In this document: one piece after another, positions 1-10,401 of the stretch | How the letters are laid out: each line of letters begins with the position of its first letter | Numbering within the stretch: position 1 is the first letter of the stretch | Assembly (NCBI GenBank): GCA_030280995.1 | Contig: JASXTE010000002.1 | Location: 26,323,683 to 26,387,682 of the forward strand | Direction of reading: 5' to 3' | Length of the DNA: 64,000 nt | Source of the DNA: Hemileia vastatrix | Lineage: Eukaryota > Basidiomycota > Pucciniomycetes > Pucciniales > Zaghouaniaceae | Made by a program: the position numbers and the translations under genes | The notes under the pieces: model-generated | The model's database searches: none | What the model was told of the DNA's origin: nothing | What the model saw: only the letters and a program-made list of their open reading frames with translations

Positions 1-1001
1 GCAGAAGGGGATTGCTAATATTGGCCCCCTAGCTTTTGTGCATTGGACATGAATGGAGAGCCAATGCATATGGATGTGGAGTCTGACTCTGAGGGGGATG
101 TTCCTTTGGCTTCATTTCCAAGGCCTTCCGGAATTAGAGGTTCTGGTGAGGGATCTGGTTTGATTCCTGTTGATGGAAATTCTGTTGGTGGTTCTGGTCT
201 TCAGGAAAATTCTAGGACCAAGGTAGTGAAGCCAAGGGCTCACTTTGAGAGGCCAGTAGTTTCTAGCCAATCTAATGTTATGGACTCTGTTCTGGAGAGG
301 ATGAACCAGGGTCAGGTTTCCCTTACTTATGGGGAATTGTATGCTATTAGTCCTGGGTTCGCTGATAGACAAAAGAAGCTGTTGACCAGAAGAAGAGTGT
401 CTTCTGGGGAGGTAGAATACATATGTGATTCTGCTGAAAAGTTTGGAGAGGGGTTGGAAACTGATTTTTCTGCTCCTCTGAGATATTTCAACATCACTCT
501 GAATGGCAGGGAGGCTAGGGCATTGGTAGATTCAGGTTCTCAGATCAACCTGATTTCCTTGTTTGAGGCTACTCATTTGGGCCTCCCCATCAACACTGGT
601 ATTGGTGGGAATTTAAGAGGTATAGGTGGTCATGTCACTGAGTTGATGGAAACTCCAAATTTGTGATGTTGGATGTCAGTGGAGCCTCCAGAAATGCTCA
701 TTTTTACATTGCTAAGGGTAATGTTAAAGCTGTTTTGGGTGGGCCATTCTTGATGAATTTTCAAGAAAGAATTACTTACAAATTTGACATGGGAATCAGT
801 TTAGAGTTGAATGGTGTAGATGAAAGGAGGCTTCACATGAGGTTTTCATCTCCTGGAGATGATGGTTGGGAAACAAGGCCTGGTTTTTTGTCCATGTGTC
901 AGTGCATAGATTGTTGCAGGAGAAGAGAAGAAGTGGGTGCTGCCTCTGGATTTACGGAGTGTGGCTCAGGCTCTAGAGAGAGTCAGTCTTTTTTAGAGTA
1001 A
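1..1001 (+). pseudogene. gag-protease, 3' part, G1 copy (frameshifted)
   Basis: The frame encodes the C-terminal half of a gag-protease polyprotein. An acidic linker is followed by an aspartic protease with the active-site motif ALVDSGSQINLIS near 525-560. The protease would process the polyprotein in virus-like particles. The frame is broken near 655-665, where a one-base shift moves the reading to a second frame that ends in TAA at 999-1001. The end of the frame carries a U-UUU-UUA heptamer, as in the other two copies. Upstream gag, including the zinc knuckle seen in G2, lies outside the window. Confidence 0.85.
989..995 (+). other. -1 ribosomal frameshift heptamer, G1
   Basis: T-TTT-TTA is read in the gag frame as TCT TTT TTA, then GAG and the gag stop TAA. 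Slipping back one base continues into the pol frame. The same heptamer and spacing occur in G2, and a one-base variant occurs in G3. U-UUU-UUA is a well-known retroviral slippery sequence. A downstream stimulatory structure was not modelled. Confidence 0.7.
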
Positions 1002-4000
1002 TGAGGGCTGATAACCCAAGTGCTACAACCTCTCCCCAAGGTGAGGAAATCCCAGGTTGTAGTAGGTAAGCTCCCTTGGAGATATACCAAGTGAATTTTC
1101 AACATTCTCTTTTTAGTGTCTCTCTTATTTGCAAGTATTCATCAAGTTTTTTATCAAGTCTTTGTTCTTTTTCAAGATTTTCAATTAATTTTAATTCAAG
1201 CTCAAAAAGGAAGATGGTGTTAATATCTTTATTGAAAGATATGTGGAAAAGCTTTGGAGTGGTGAGATTGGGGTCTAAAAGTAAGTCTTCCCAATTGTGC
1301 ACTGCTAGGGTCTCTTCTACGCCTTTCAAAAACATTACCTTGGCCACGTCTGTCAGCATTGGGGAAGCCCCTGGTTATTTTTGTAGGCAAGAAGAAAACC
1401 CAAGAAAAGAAAAGAAAAATTTCAAGATAATTCAAGAAAAACCAGAAAAAAAATTGAAGATAATGAAGAAAGAAGATTGAAAATATTTTTGTGAAGATCA
1501 TGAAGATCAATTTTTGGACCTCCAGCAAGAGGTTAAACTGCACAAATTTTTGAAGAATGAAGATCAGCAAGACCTAGTTTTGGGCCTACAGCATGAGGAT
1601 AAACTGAAGAGTTTTAGAAGATGTGATTCTGAAAATGAATCAAGATTGGAAGATTTTGTAGATGGAAGTGAAGATGAAGATGTGGGATTGTCGAAAAGCT
1701 TTGGAGTGGTGAAAGTGGGGATTAAAAGTAAGTCCTCCCAACATTGCACTGCTAGGGTTTCTTCTACACCTTTCAAAAACATTACCTTGGCCAATCATGT
1801 GAGCAATGGGGAAACCCTTGGTTTTTGTTCCAGGTCAGGTGGAGAAGACTTCCTGAAGATCCCTCAAGTTGACAGTGGAGCCGCAAAATATAAGAAGGTT
1901 GCACAGAAGATTAGGCCTGTCAATGAGCCTATGCCTGTAGGTTTGAATCCTCTGTTGAAGAGACCTCTGTTGTCAAGAGATCCATATTTTACTCCTCTGG
2001 TGAAGAATCCTCCTGATTTTGAGGAAACAGCTAGAGTGACAATGAAAAGGTTGAAGGTTGTTAATCTTTGTCCTTATGGTTGGTTGTCTGAGGAGGAAAA
2101 GAAGTTGTTGTTTCACATTATTGTGCTAAGGGAGAAGGCGGTGGCATTTGTTGAGGAGGAAAGGGTTGTAATGAAACACTCTTATGGGGAACCTTACTTG
2201 ATTCCTGTGGTTTGTCATTAATCTTGGCAAATCAAACCTATTCCAATTCCTGTTGCTATCCATGATGATTTTGTGGAGATTTTTAGGGAAAGAGTCAGGT
2301 CTGGATTGTATGAAAAATACACTTCTAGTTACTCAAGTCGAGTTTTCTGTGTTAAAAAGTAGAATGGAAAGCTCAGGATGGTACATGATCTTAGAGCCCT
2401 GAATAGAGTTCCTATCAAGGATGTGGGGATGCTGCCAAGTGCAGAAGACTTTGTGGAAGCCTTTGCTGGAAGGGTGTGTTATGGTTTGGGTGATATTATG
2501 GGTGTTTATGATGAAAGGGAGCTTCACACTGATTCACGGCCACTCACAACATTTGAGACTCCTCTGGGAAGATTTCAGCTCACTAGGTTTCCTCAAGGAG
2601 CAACTAATTCAGTAGCAGATTATCAAGCACAAATGGCTTTAATTTTACAGGATGAGGTGCCTACTCATGCTAGTATTTTTATAGATGACAGTGGAATTAA
2701 AGGACCCTCCACTGATTATGGGAATGAAGTGCTGAAAGAGAACCCAGGTATAAGAAGATTTTTTTGGGGAAATAAAATTACTCTAGAGAGAGTATTGTTT
2801 AGAATTGAAGAGGCTGGTTTGACCATTTCTGGGTCAAAGTTTTGTTTTTGTGTCCTGGCTCTGGAAATTCTTGGTCATATGGTATGTAAAGAAGGGAGAA
2901 TTATGGCAAAGAAAAAGGTTAAAAAAATTCAGTCTTGGCCAAGGCCTAAAAATACTAATGAAGTAAATGATTTTTGGGAGTTTGTGTGTATGTCAGGATT
3001 TTTATTAAAGATTTTTCTTTGTTGGCTTCACCTTTAAGGAGGTTTAACAGGAAAGATGCAGTGTGGGAATGGACTGAAGAGTGTGAAAAGGCTTTTCATA
3101 AGTTGAAGAAGGTGGTGGGTGAAGATATTATTCTTCACAAGTTGGATTATGATAGAGAAGCTGGAAAAATTTATCTGGCGGTGGACTCAAGTTATATTGC
3201 TGCTGGTGCTGTATGTCTCAGGATGATAAATCTGGGAAGGTAAGGCCATTAAGGTATGAGTCTGTGGTTTTTAATGAGGTGGAATCTACGTATTCTCAGC
3301 CAAAGTTGGAATTGTGCGGTGTAGCAAAAATCTTGAAGAAGATACAAACTGTTTTTTTGGGGCAGCATTTTGAGCTGCAGGTGTATGCTAAATCTCTGGC
3401 TCAAATGTCAACACACCTAGTCTTCTGAATGCTCCAATGACTAGGTGGATGGCATTTATTCAACATTTTTCTCTTGACCTGGTGCACAATCCAGGTAAAA
3501 CTTTTACAATGCCAGATGGATTATCTAGGAGACCTCCCACAGATGAAGATTCTGATCCTGAAGTTTTTGACAAAGATTTCCCAGTTGTTGGGGCCAGCAA
3601 AAAGGGTTCTGAAAATTTTTATCTCCTCCTCCATGAGGCTAAAATGGATGATTGTTCTCTCCTCCCCCATGAGGCTAAACTTGATGATTTTTCTCTCCTC
3701 CCCCAAGAGGTTAAACTGGATGGTTCTGATCTTGATTTCGGTGATCAGGATGTTTTTGTTGATGAAGATGGGGCTGTTTTTTGGGATGGCTCAAATCTGG
3801 AAAATGGTGTTTTTGTTACTGAACTGGTTTCTCATAAGATTCAGTGGAAGGGAAAGGATGTACCAAAGTTTAGGGATTGGTGTCCAGGATGGGCTGGTCA
3901 TGTTGCTCATTTGCACACTGGTGATTTTGATGATAGGGTTGTGCCCTTGGATGTTTTTTTTTGGATTTTGAAGATAATACCTGGGGTCAAACTGGGTTTT

Positions 4001-5280
4001 ATATTATTTTGGTTAAATATCTGTTGACCTTGGAGAGGCTGGATATTTGTGATGATGATACTTGGCTGGAAATAAAGAAGAAAAGTCCTGGACTCTATGT
4101 GTCAAGAAGAATGCTGATGAGGAGGAGACATCCAAATCCTCAGGTTGTGATGACTCAGAAGAAGGGTCAAGAGTTGGTGTTGAAGTCTTTGCATGAAGAC
4201 CTTAGTTATAGAGTATTTGGGGAGACTTATAGAAGAGTAGAAGACATATTTTGGTGGCCAGGTATGAAGTTGGCTGTGCAGGGTTGGGTTCAATCTTGTG
4301 AAGAATGTCAAAGGAGAAGTCACTTGAGACCTAAGGAGGTAGGACATGCTACTGGTGAATCAACTGTGTTTGGGAGAGTAAGTTCAGATGCTTTCCATAA
4401 AAAAGAGGGCAGGTATAAATACTTGATTTTTGCCAGGGATGATTTGTCTGGTTGGGTGGAGGCAGCGTCTCTGGTTAATTTGACTGCCAAAAATGTGGAA
4501 GAGTTTTTGAAGAAGGAATGGGTATTTAGATATGGGTTGATGAAGTGGGTGACTGTTGATGGTGAGCCAGAGTTTGGAGCAGAATTTAAAGAAGCTGTGG
4601 CAAGTATTGGTTCTAAAGTCAGGGTAGCTACACCTTATTATCCTGAAGCTGAAGGCACGGTTGAAAGAGGCCATAAAGCTATCAAGAATGCTTTGGTGAA
4701 AATGTGTGGAGATAGTGCTGAAAAATGGAGGCATAATTTACCATTGGTGTTATTTGCTGATAGGGTCACTGTGAAAAGGACAACTGGATATTCTCCTTAT
4801 GAATTAATTTTTGGTCAGAAAGATTTTCTACCAGTGGATTTGGAAGCCATCTCTTATCTTGGAATTGAGTGGGATGATGTGTGCTCAACGGAAGATTTGC
4901 TCTGTGCCAGGATTCAACAGTGTGAATTTAAAGAGGAATGTCAAGAGAAGGGATACTCTAGAATGATGAAGATAAGAAATCCATCAGTCATATACTGGGA
5001 CAAGAAGTTGGCTCATAGACTCAGGAATCCCTTGAAACCTGGTTGTTTGGTTTTGGTGCATAATTGAAGTTTGGAGAGTCAGTGGGGAAAGATGTTTTCT
5101 GACAGATGGAATGGACCTTACAGAGTCAGATCTCAGGTGTCTGAAGGTTCTTATGTTTTGGAAGAGTTGGATGGTGCAGTCATAAAGAAGAGAGTGGCTG
5201 CTGATCAGGTGAAGTGATTTTACCCTATAGGCACAAGAAGTGAAGAAGATTGACTCCGAAATGAGGATAAACTATGGACT
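1002..5280 (+). pseudogene. pol (RT-RNase H-integrase), G1 copy, decayed
   Basis: The order matches the nearly intact G3 pol. A low-complexity spacer (about 1010-1850) is followed by a pre-RT region (1860-2220), reverse transcriptase (about 2370-3000), RNase H (about 3060-3400), a linker with PHEAKL/PQEVKL peptide repeats (3630-3720), and integrase (about 4140-5200). Visible RT motifs are YGLGDIMG, a PQGATNS block and FIDD. Integrase shows an HHCC zinc finger ending CEEC and a DDE core (SSDAFH, VTVDGEPEF, AEGTVERGH). Frames change near 2990, 3230, 3430 and 3970, with stops at 2219-2221 and elsewhere, so no polyprotein can be made. There is no chromodomain at the C-terminus. Confidence 0.85.
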
Positions 5281-5561
5281 AATCTTTAATTTTGGATTTT
5301 TTTTTTGGTGATGCTGTGCATCTGTTTTGTTGGAAACTTTTTGTTAGAAGGTACCCATGGGTGGGGCTTCTAGATTTTATTTTGGCTAGTGTGGGGGTGA
5401 CTGATGGGCTGGCTGCTCTATCAACAGTTACCCAAGATTGTCTGTTTCAAACCCCATCTCTTAATTTCTTTGAACCCTAATATTGGTTTTTCTTCACAGG
5501 TTTTAGTCCACTATGAATTTAAACTGGAAATTCTCTTGGTCTTTAAGTGCCGGACTCTTCA
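5281..5561 (+). other. post-pol structured noncoding region, G1 part 1
   Basis: There is no conserved reading frame. The stretch holds one copy of a module also found at 14305-14490, 17150-17345, 36695-36895, 36965-37155 and, inverted, at 57640-57810. Its core (5393-5433) is an inverted repeat GGGTGACTG...CAGTTACCC that encloses GGGC-tggct-GCTC, so the pol-sense RNA can fold into a hairpin. The module ends with a TTTTAGTCCACTATGAATTT block related to the 22-nt hairpin repeat. E2 interrupts the region at 5561/5562. Confidence 0.65.
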
Positions 5562-6367
5562 TGTCAGCCAGGCTACTAGACTTACCCAGTGAAATAATTA
5601 ATTATTTACTGGATGAAGCCGCACCTTATCATATTAATTATTATTTAATTATAATTTAGTTACATTAAAATTAGTTATAATAAATTAACTAATAACAGAA
5701 TGATAAAATTAAATAAATAATTAAAATTAAAATATAAAATTGTCCCTTATATTTTTCTCTAACACCGTGCTCATTTGACAGGTTGGAAAAAATAAAAATT
5801 TATATTAAAAAATAGATATTAAGTTAAAATAAGATTTTAATATTCAAATAATATTAAATATATACAAAAAATTCAAATTTCTTATTTAGAATTGACTTCT
5901 ACAGTAAATATTAAATAAATCGATGTATTTCTGACATACTCTGTAAATACATCTTTTTGAGGCCTTCTTTTTAGAATAACTTTATTATTTGAAAATACTC
6001 CTTCTGGAATATTCTTTTCTCTCTCTCATACTACTGTTTTTAGAATTTGATTGCCGTGCTTTGTCTCTCCTTTGCCTATATAAGGCCCCTCTTTTTGTTG
6101 TCTTTTAATCATTCCTTTACTACATCAATTTATTACAACAATAACAAATAAAAAACTTATTCTTATAATCTATACCATTAGTATTTACAATACGTAACTC
6201 TAATATATAATTTATATCAATATTTTAATCATACCTCTTTTAATTGAGTAAAATAACCATCCTTGATTTAAGAGATAAGTACAAATTTGTTGAGAGTCCA
6301 TTTAAACCTTTAAAATCCTCGTAAAAACTTCATACCAAGACTTCTAGACCAAAAGCGTACCTTGACA
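5562..6367 (+). repeat. 5' LTR of E2
   Basis: This 806-bp repeat is almost identical to 13454-14259. It starts TGTCAGCC and ends CTTGACA. It contains a TATA box (6077-6085) about 290 bp before its end, and then the putative R/U5 part. The solo LTR at 26344-27149 has the same length and ends but is more diverged. Confidence 0.95.
6077..6085 (+). promoter_or_regulatory. TATA box in E2 5' LTR
   Basis: TATATAAGG lies 515 bp into the LTR in a CTCC-rich context and is conserved at the same offset in the 3' LTR (13969-13977) and, as TATAAAAGG, in the solo LTR (26860-26868). It is the likely core promoter for the genomic RNA. Confidence 0.6.
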
Positions 6368-7439
6368 ATTGGGGGCCTTTCAAAAATATTGTTCGAGGAA
6401 CTTTAATTGAGGCGTAATCGAAGGGACCATTGGTGTGCAAAGTACCTGTAAAGGACGAAGGAGGCAAGAAAACGACAAACGTCATACGTCACGTGACAAA
6501 AGTTTTTGCTGCAAACAGGAATCGAACCTCGCTCCAAAACTTAGGTTCATATACTGACTAAACGTCGTATATATCATGGTAATTATGGTTATTACTATTT
6601 GTGGTTTACTCTTCACTCTTCATTTGCTACGTATTTCCTTTTACTCAGCACTCTGTAATTGGCATTAATTTGCTCTTTTTACAGGGGGAGGTGTCTGGTA
6701 ATTTGGAATTTATTTTTTATTATTATATTTTTTATTTATTTTTCCTGGTTGATCATAATAGAGCAATAAGTGTTCTTAGTCCCAGAGGTAATAAAAAAAT
6801 TATATTTTAATATTAAATTATTATAATTTTTCAGTTGACATTTGTCCTGATTAATTTATATTTTAATTGTTCCAGTTGACAAATTGTCCTGACAATAATA
6901 TTTTTTAATTAATAAATAATTCATATTTAATTACTTCAGTTGACTTTGAGTCCTGGTAGTTCAATAAATTTTTTTTAATTAATAAAACTCATATTTAATT
7001 ACTTCAGTTGACATTAAGTCCTGGTAGTTAAGTGATCAGTATAATAAAAATTTTAAAAAATTTATATTTAATTACTTCAGTTGACATTAAGTCCTGGTAG
7101 TTAAGTTATCAGTTTAATAAAATTTTGTTAAATTAATAAAGTTTCATATTTAATTACTTCAGTTGACAATAAGTCCTGGTAATAAATTAGTTGATTTAAA
7201 TCCTGAAAATAAATAATTAAAAATTATTAATAAAAATTTTAATTTATTTCTACAGTTGATTATATTATAATCCTGGTTTTAAATTTTTTTTAGTAGTAAA
7301 TTAATTTTATTTAAGTTGATATATATCCTAAAAAGATTTTTTATTATTATTTTTATTTTATTTCTGTTAAATAAAAATTAAATATAAAAAGACTAATTAA
7401 TCTTATTGTCTCTTTTTTTCATTTCAGTTAAATCCTAAA
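6368..7439 (+). other. E2 primer-binding site and 5' leader
   Basis: Two bases after the LTR comes TGGGGGCC, consistent with a primer-binding site complementary to a tRNA 3' end (TGGGGACC in E3). The rest, about 1.07 kb, has no conserved frame and leads to the gag ATG at 7440. Its second half is the hairpin array described separately. The first half is AT-rich and shows nothing else recognisable. Confidence 0.6.
6832..7330 (+). repeat. leader array of about nine small hairpins in E2
   Basis: CAGTTGAC-N4-7-GTCCTGG recurs at about 6832, 6873, 6937, 7005, 7078 and 7160. Variants with GAT...ATC in place of GAC...GTC occur at about 7190, 7253 and 7314. The inner triplets are complementary and the change C to T on one arm is matched by G to A on the other. 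The outer CAG and CTG can also pair. Several units are preceded by the same AT-rich block (ATATTTAATTACTT), so the array grew partly by duplication. Confidence 0.65.
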
Positions 7440-10399
7440 ATGACTGACCAAAGTGGTTTTGCTGCACGTGAAGAAGAACTAGACTTAATTGATTATGATG
7501 AGCCTACTTCTGTAAGTTCTCCTTTAGCAAGAAGAATTTCTCAAACTAATAAATCCTTGCCCCAAACAGGATGTAGAGATGGAAGAAGTAGAAATCCTAG
7601 TGGACACTACTCAGGATCAGAAGCCCATGATAAACCCACCAGAAGAGCTTCCAAAAGGCTTCAGGATAAAAAAGATGCCGTTGTCTCAGAAGGTAAAGAA
7701 TCTGTCTACTCACATAAAGGAGTTAAGGACAGAAAGATTGAGACTAAAGGTAAGGGTAGATGCCTTGGAAGAAAAGGTGAGAAGAATAGATACTTTTCTC
7801 CAAGAGAAGAAGAAACATCTTCCTCCCAGGGATCAACAACAATTGGCTCCCCAGTCCCAAGAGAAGGTGGAAGTGTCCAAGTGGCAGTGGGACTGGCTCA
7901 ACACTCAGTGGGACTACTTGGCTCAAAACCAGCATCAGTTACCTCAGGTAGATCCATCAAGGCCCACCCAGGTCAACCCCACTCCTCCCCACCCTTATCA
8001 AGGAGGCAAAAGAAGAAGGAAGCCCAATATGGTGATACCCAGCAAACCCTGGTATGTCCCTCTATTGATTCTCAAGTGCCTTTTCTTGTGACTGACTCTG
8101 TTCCTTCATGTAAATCAGGAATGGAGGATGAAACCTTGAGACCTATAGAGGCTGGGAGTAGTAGACAAATCACTTATGTATCTAATCCATTACTTTTAAT
8201 TGCTACCTCAATGATTAATCCTGATATGGCTATGATTGATGAAACTCTTGACCCTGAGTTCTATGAGAGTCTGGAAAGTTACTCAGTTTCCTTATTTAGA
8301 AACACTCCAGATGTAACAAGAATTAATGATGAGCACTTGAGAGATATTATTGCCAAGCAAAATCATATAATGAACAATATGCAATTGACTCAGAGATATA
8401 ATAGTTTGTTAACTGATCAAGGTTATCAAGCATTAAGAAGTGAATCACAGAGAGTCTCTGATGAATTGTCTCATTACAAAGCAACACATGAAAAGAAAGT
8501 TGCTTTATGGAAAAATATAAAAAATGATTTGTCTAAACTAAAAGATACTGTATCTGCCTGTTGCCAGGAGGTAGAGATAGATAAGATAAATCTGAAAAGA
8601 TTGAATGACCATTTGTCATCTTTTCAAAAAAAAATCAATTATCTTTTGCAACTATCAATGAGAGTTTATCTGGTCTTCCAAGAATGAAAACAAGACTAAC
8701 AACCGTTGAAAAAAAATTGAACTCATTGTTAAATGACCAAAAATATTCTGACATTTCTGTGAAGGAACATATAGTGCAGGATGCTCAAATAGTACCTGTG
8801 GCTAGTTCATCTAAAGTAAAAATAGCTCCAGAAATACTTGTTGATAACACTGAGTTTCCATCAAAAACTGATGATGCACCAGGATCTGCAACAGAAGGAT
8901 TAAACAATGAGATTTCAGCACAATTAGAGAAATTACAGCTGCTTCTTACTCAGAAACAAGCTAGTACTAAGGAGACTCCTTCAAATCAAAAGAATTGGCC
9001 AAAACTTGACCAGTACCCAACATTTGATGGTGACTCTTCCTCTGATTGGCAACAATTTATTTGCAGAATTGATAACTTAAAAAATTCTTACAAACTCCCA
9101 GATGAGGAAATTGTGTCCAAATGAATTTCTTTATTTACTAATGTTGCCCTGATTTGGTATGAATCTGTTCTCCTGGATGGGAATGACTACTCATGGGAGG
9201 ATTGGAAGAAATTAATTAAAGCACAATTTGGTGGCTCCACGTTCAGAATGGCTCAACAAAGGCTGTATGAGGAAACTAGATATAGCTCTTCTACTGATAA
9301 ACCTATTGAGTTTTTAATGAAACTTGTAAAAATCTTAAGGGCAATGGACCCAAATATGGAGTTTGATTTATGGAAGGACAGGATCCTCTATAAATTACCA
9401 ATGTCTCTGAGAGACTTGATAGTGGCTAGGACTGAGTGCTCCAAAGAACCATCTTCTTTCATTAATACTTGCAATGAGATACTTCTAAACAATAAGTATG
9501 ATGCCAGAAGATTCATTCCTAGGACCCCTTTGGAGAAACCCTCCACTTACCAACAGAAACCTCTGGAAAAGGTTGGTAAACCTTCTGCCCCTGTTGCACC
9601 AAAGAAGAATGCAAAAAACACTTGCTTCAAGTGCAACAAGCCTTGGCAGAAAGGCCATGTTTGTGACAAGAAGATAAATCTTGTAGAACAAACAGAGGAG
9701 CATGCTGATGACACAGTGGCACTGGATGATACATCAAGTGATTGTGCCAGCAATATTTCATATGAATCTCAACAAGAAATCTTGATGCTGGAAGAGGATA
9801 TTCATTATTTAAATACTATTTACATTGATAATAATGCTTTATCTACAGTTGAAGATGCTGAGATAATAAAGAACATTGAGGATAGCTCAATTATTATTGC
9901 CCCTCTTAAGGCACCAGTCTTGATCAATGGAACCAGCATTGAAGTTGTTCTGGATTCTGGAGCTGGAGGAAGTGTAGTATCTGAAAGAGTACTTGCTTCA
10001 GTAGATCAAGACTATAAATCTAAACTGATGCCTATATTTTCTGAAAATTGGAGAGGGTATGGCTCTGTTTTGTCCCCCATTGGTAAATACAAAGCCACAG
10101 TGTTTTTTAAATATAACCATGGTTTTGTAAGAGCTATTTGTGATTTTGTTGTCATGAAAAATGATAACTTGAGCAATTGGTTTATTGTAGAGAATGATAT
10201 TTTAACCAAGTATGGCATAAAATTGGATCCTTCAAACCAATGTTTCACAATGGGGATGAATGGGAAGAGAAAATTTAAGATTTCCTTCCCTAAAAAATTA
10301 GTAAAACCAGAATTGAACACATGTAATTCTGTGGTTCAGAAATTGACAATGCTTCCTTTGGAGAACAAATTTCTGGTGAGGATAAAGATTCCATCATAA
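7440..10399 (+). pseudogene. gag-protease of E2 (intron-containing, frame-disrupted)
   Basis: Translation probably starts at ATG 7440. A likely intron (7512-7569: GTAAGT...CTAAT...ACAG) joins 24 codons in phase to the conserved frame starting at 7570. That frame holds a coiled coil, a VSKWQWDW block and a basic PHPYQGGKRRRKP stretch, as in E3. Reading then shifts to a coiled-coil frame (about 8100-8687), a second at 8684-9124, a retrotransposon gag domain (about 8990-9480), a zinc knuckle CFKCNKPWQKGHVC (about 9627-9668) and a protease with LDSGAGGSVVS (about 9950). TGA at 9122-9124 replaces a sense codon present in E3. A one-base shift near 10370 separates it from pol. Confidence 0.8.
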
Positions 10400-10401
10400 A
10401 C

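Noticed and set aside
4384..4734. 116-codon minus-strand frame within G1 integrase, with similar frames at 35728-36102
   Set aside because: It is the complement of conserved integrase codons, and the parallel in G2 only reflects homology of the sense strand.
6478..6500. GTCATACGTCACGTGAC near the E2 leader resembling the sequence at 51917-51935 (TGTCATGCGCCACGTGAC)
   Set aside because: The similarity is limited to about 18 bases with mismatches. The surrounding sequences are unrelated, so no shared boundary can be claimed.
7440..8091. The upstream gag frame of E2 read straight through 7512-8091
   Set aside because: That reading is low-complexity and not conserved in E3. The overlapping frame from 7570 has the conserved coiled coil and VSKW-x-WDW block and is joined by a good intron.
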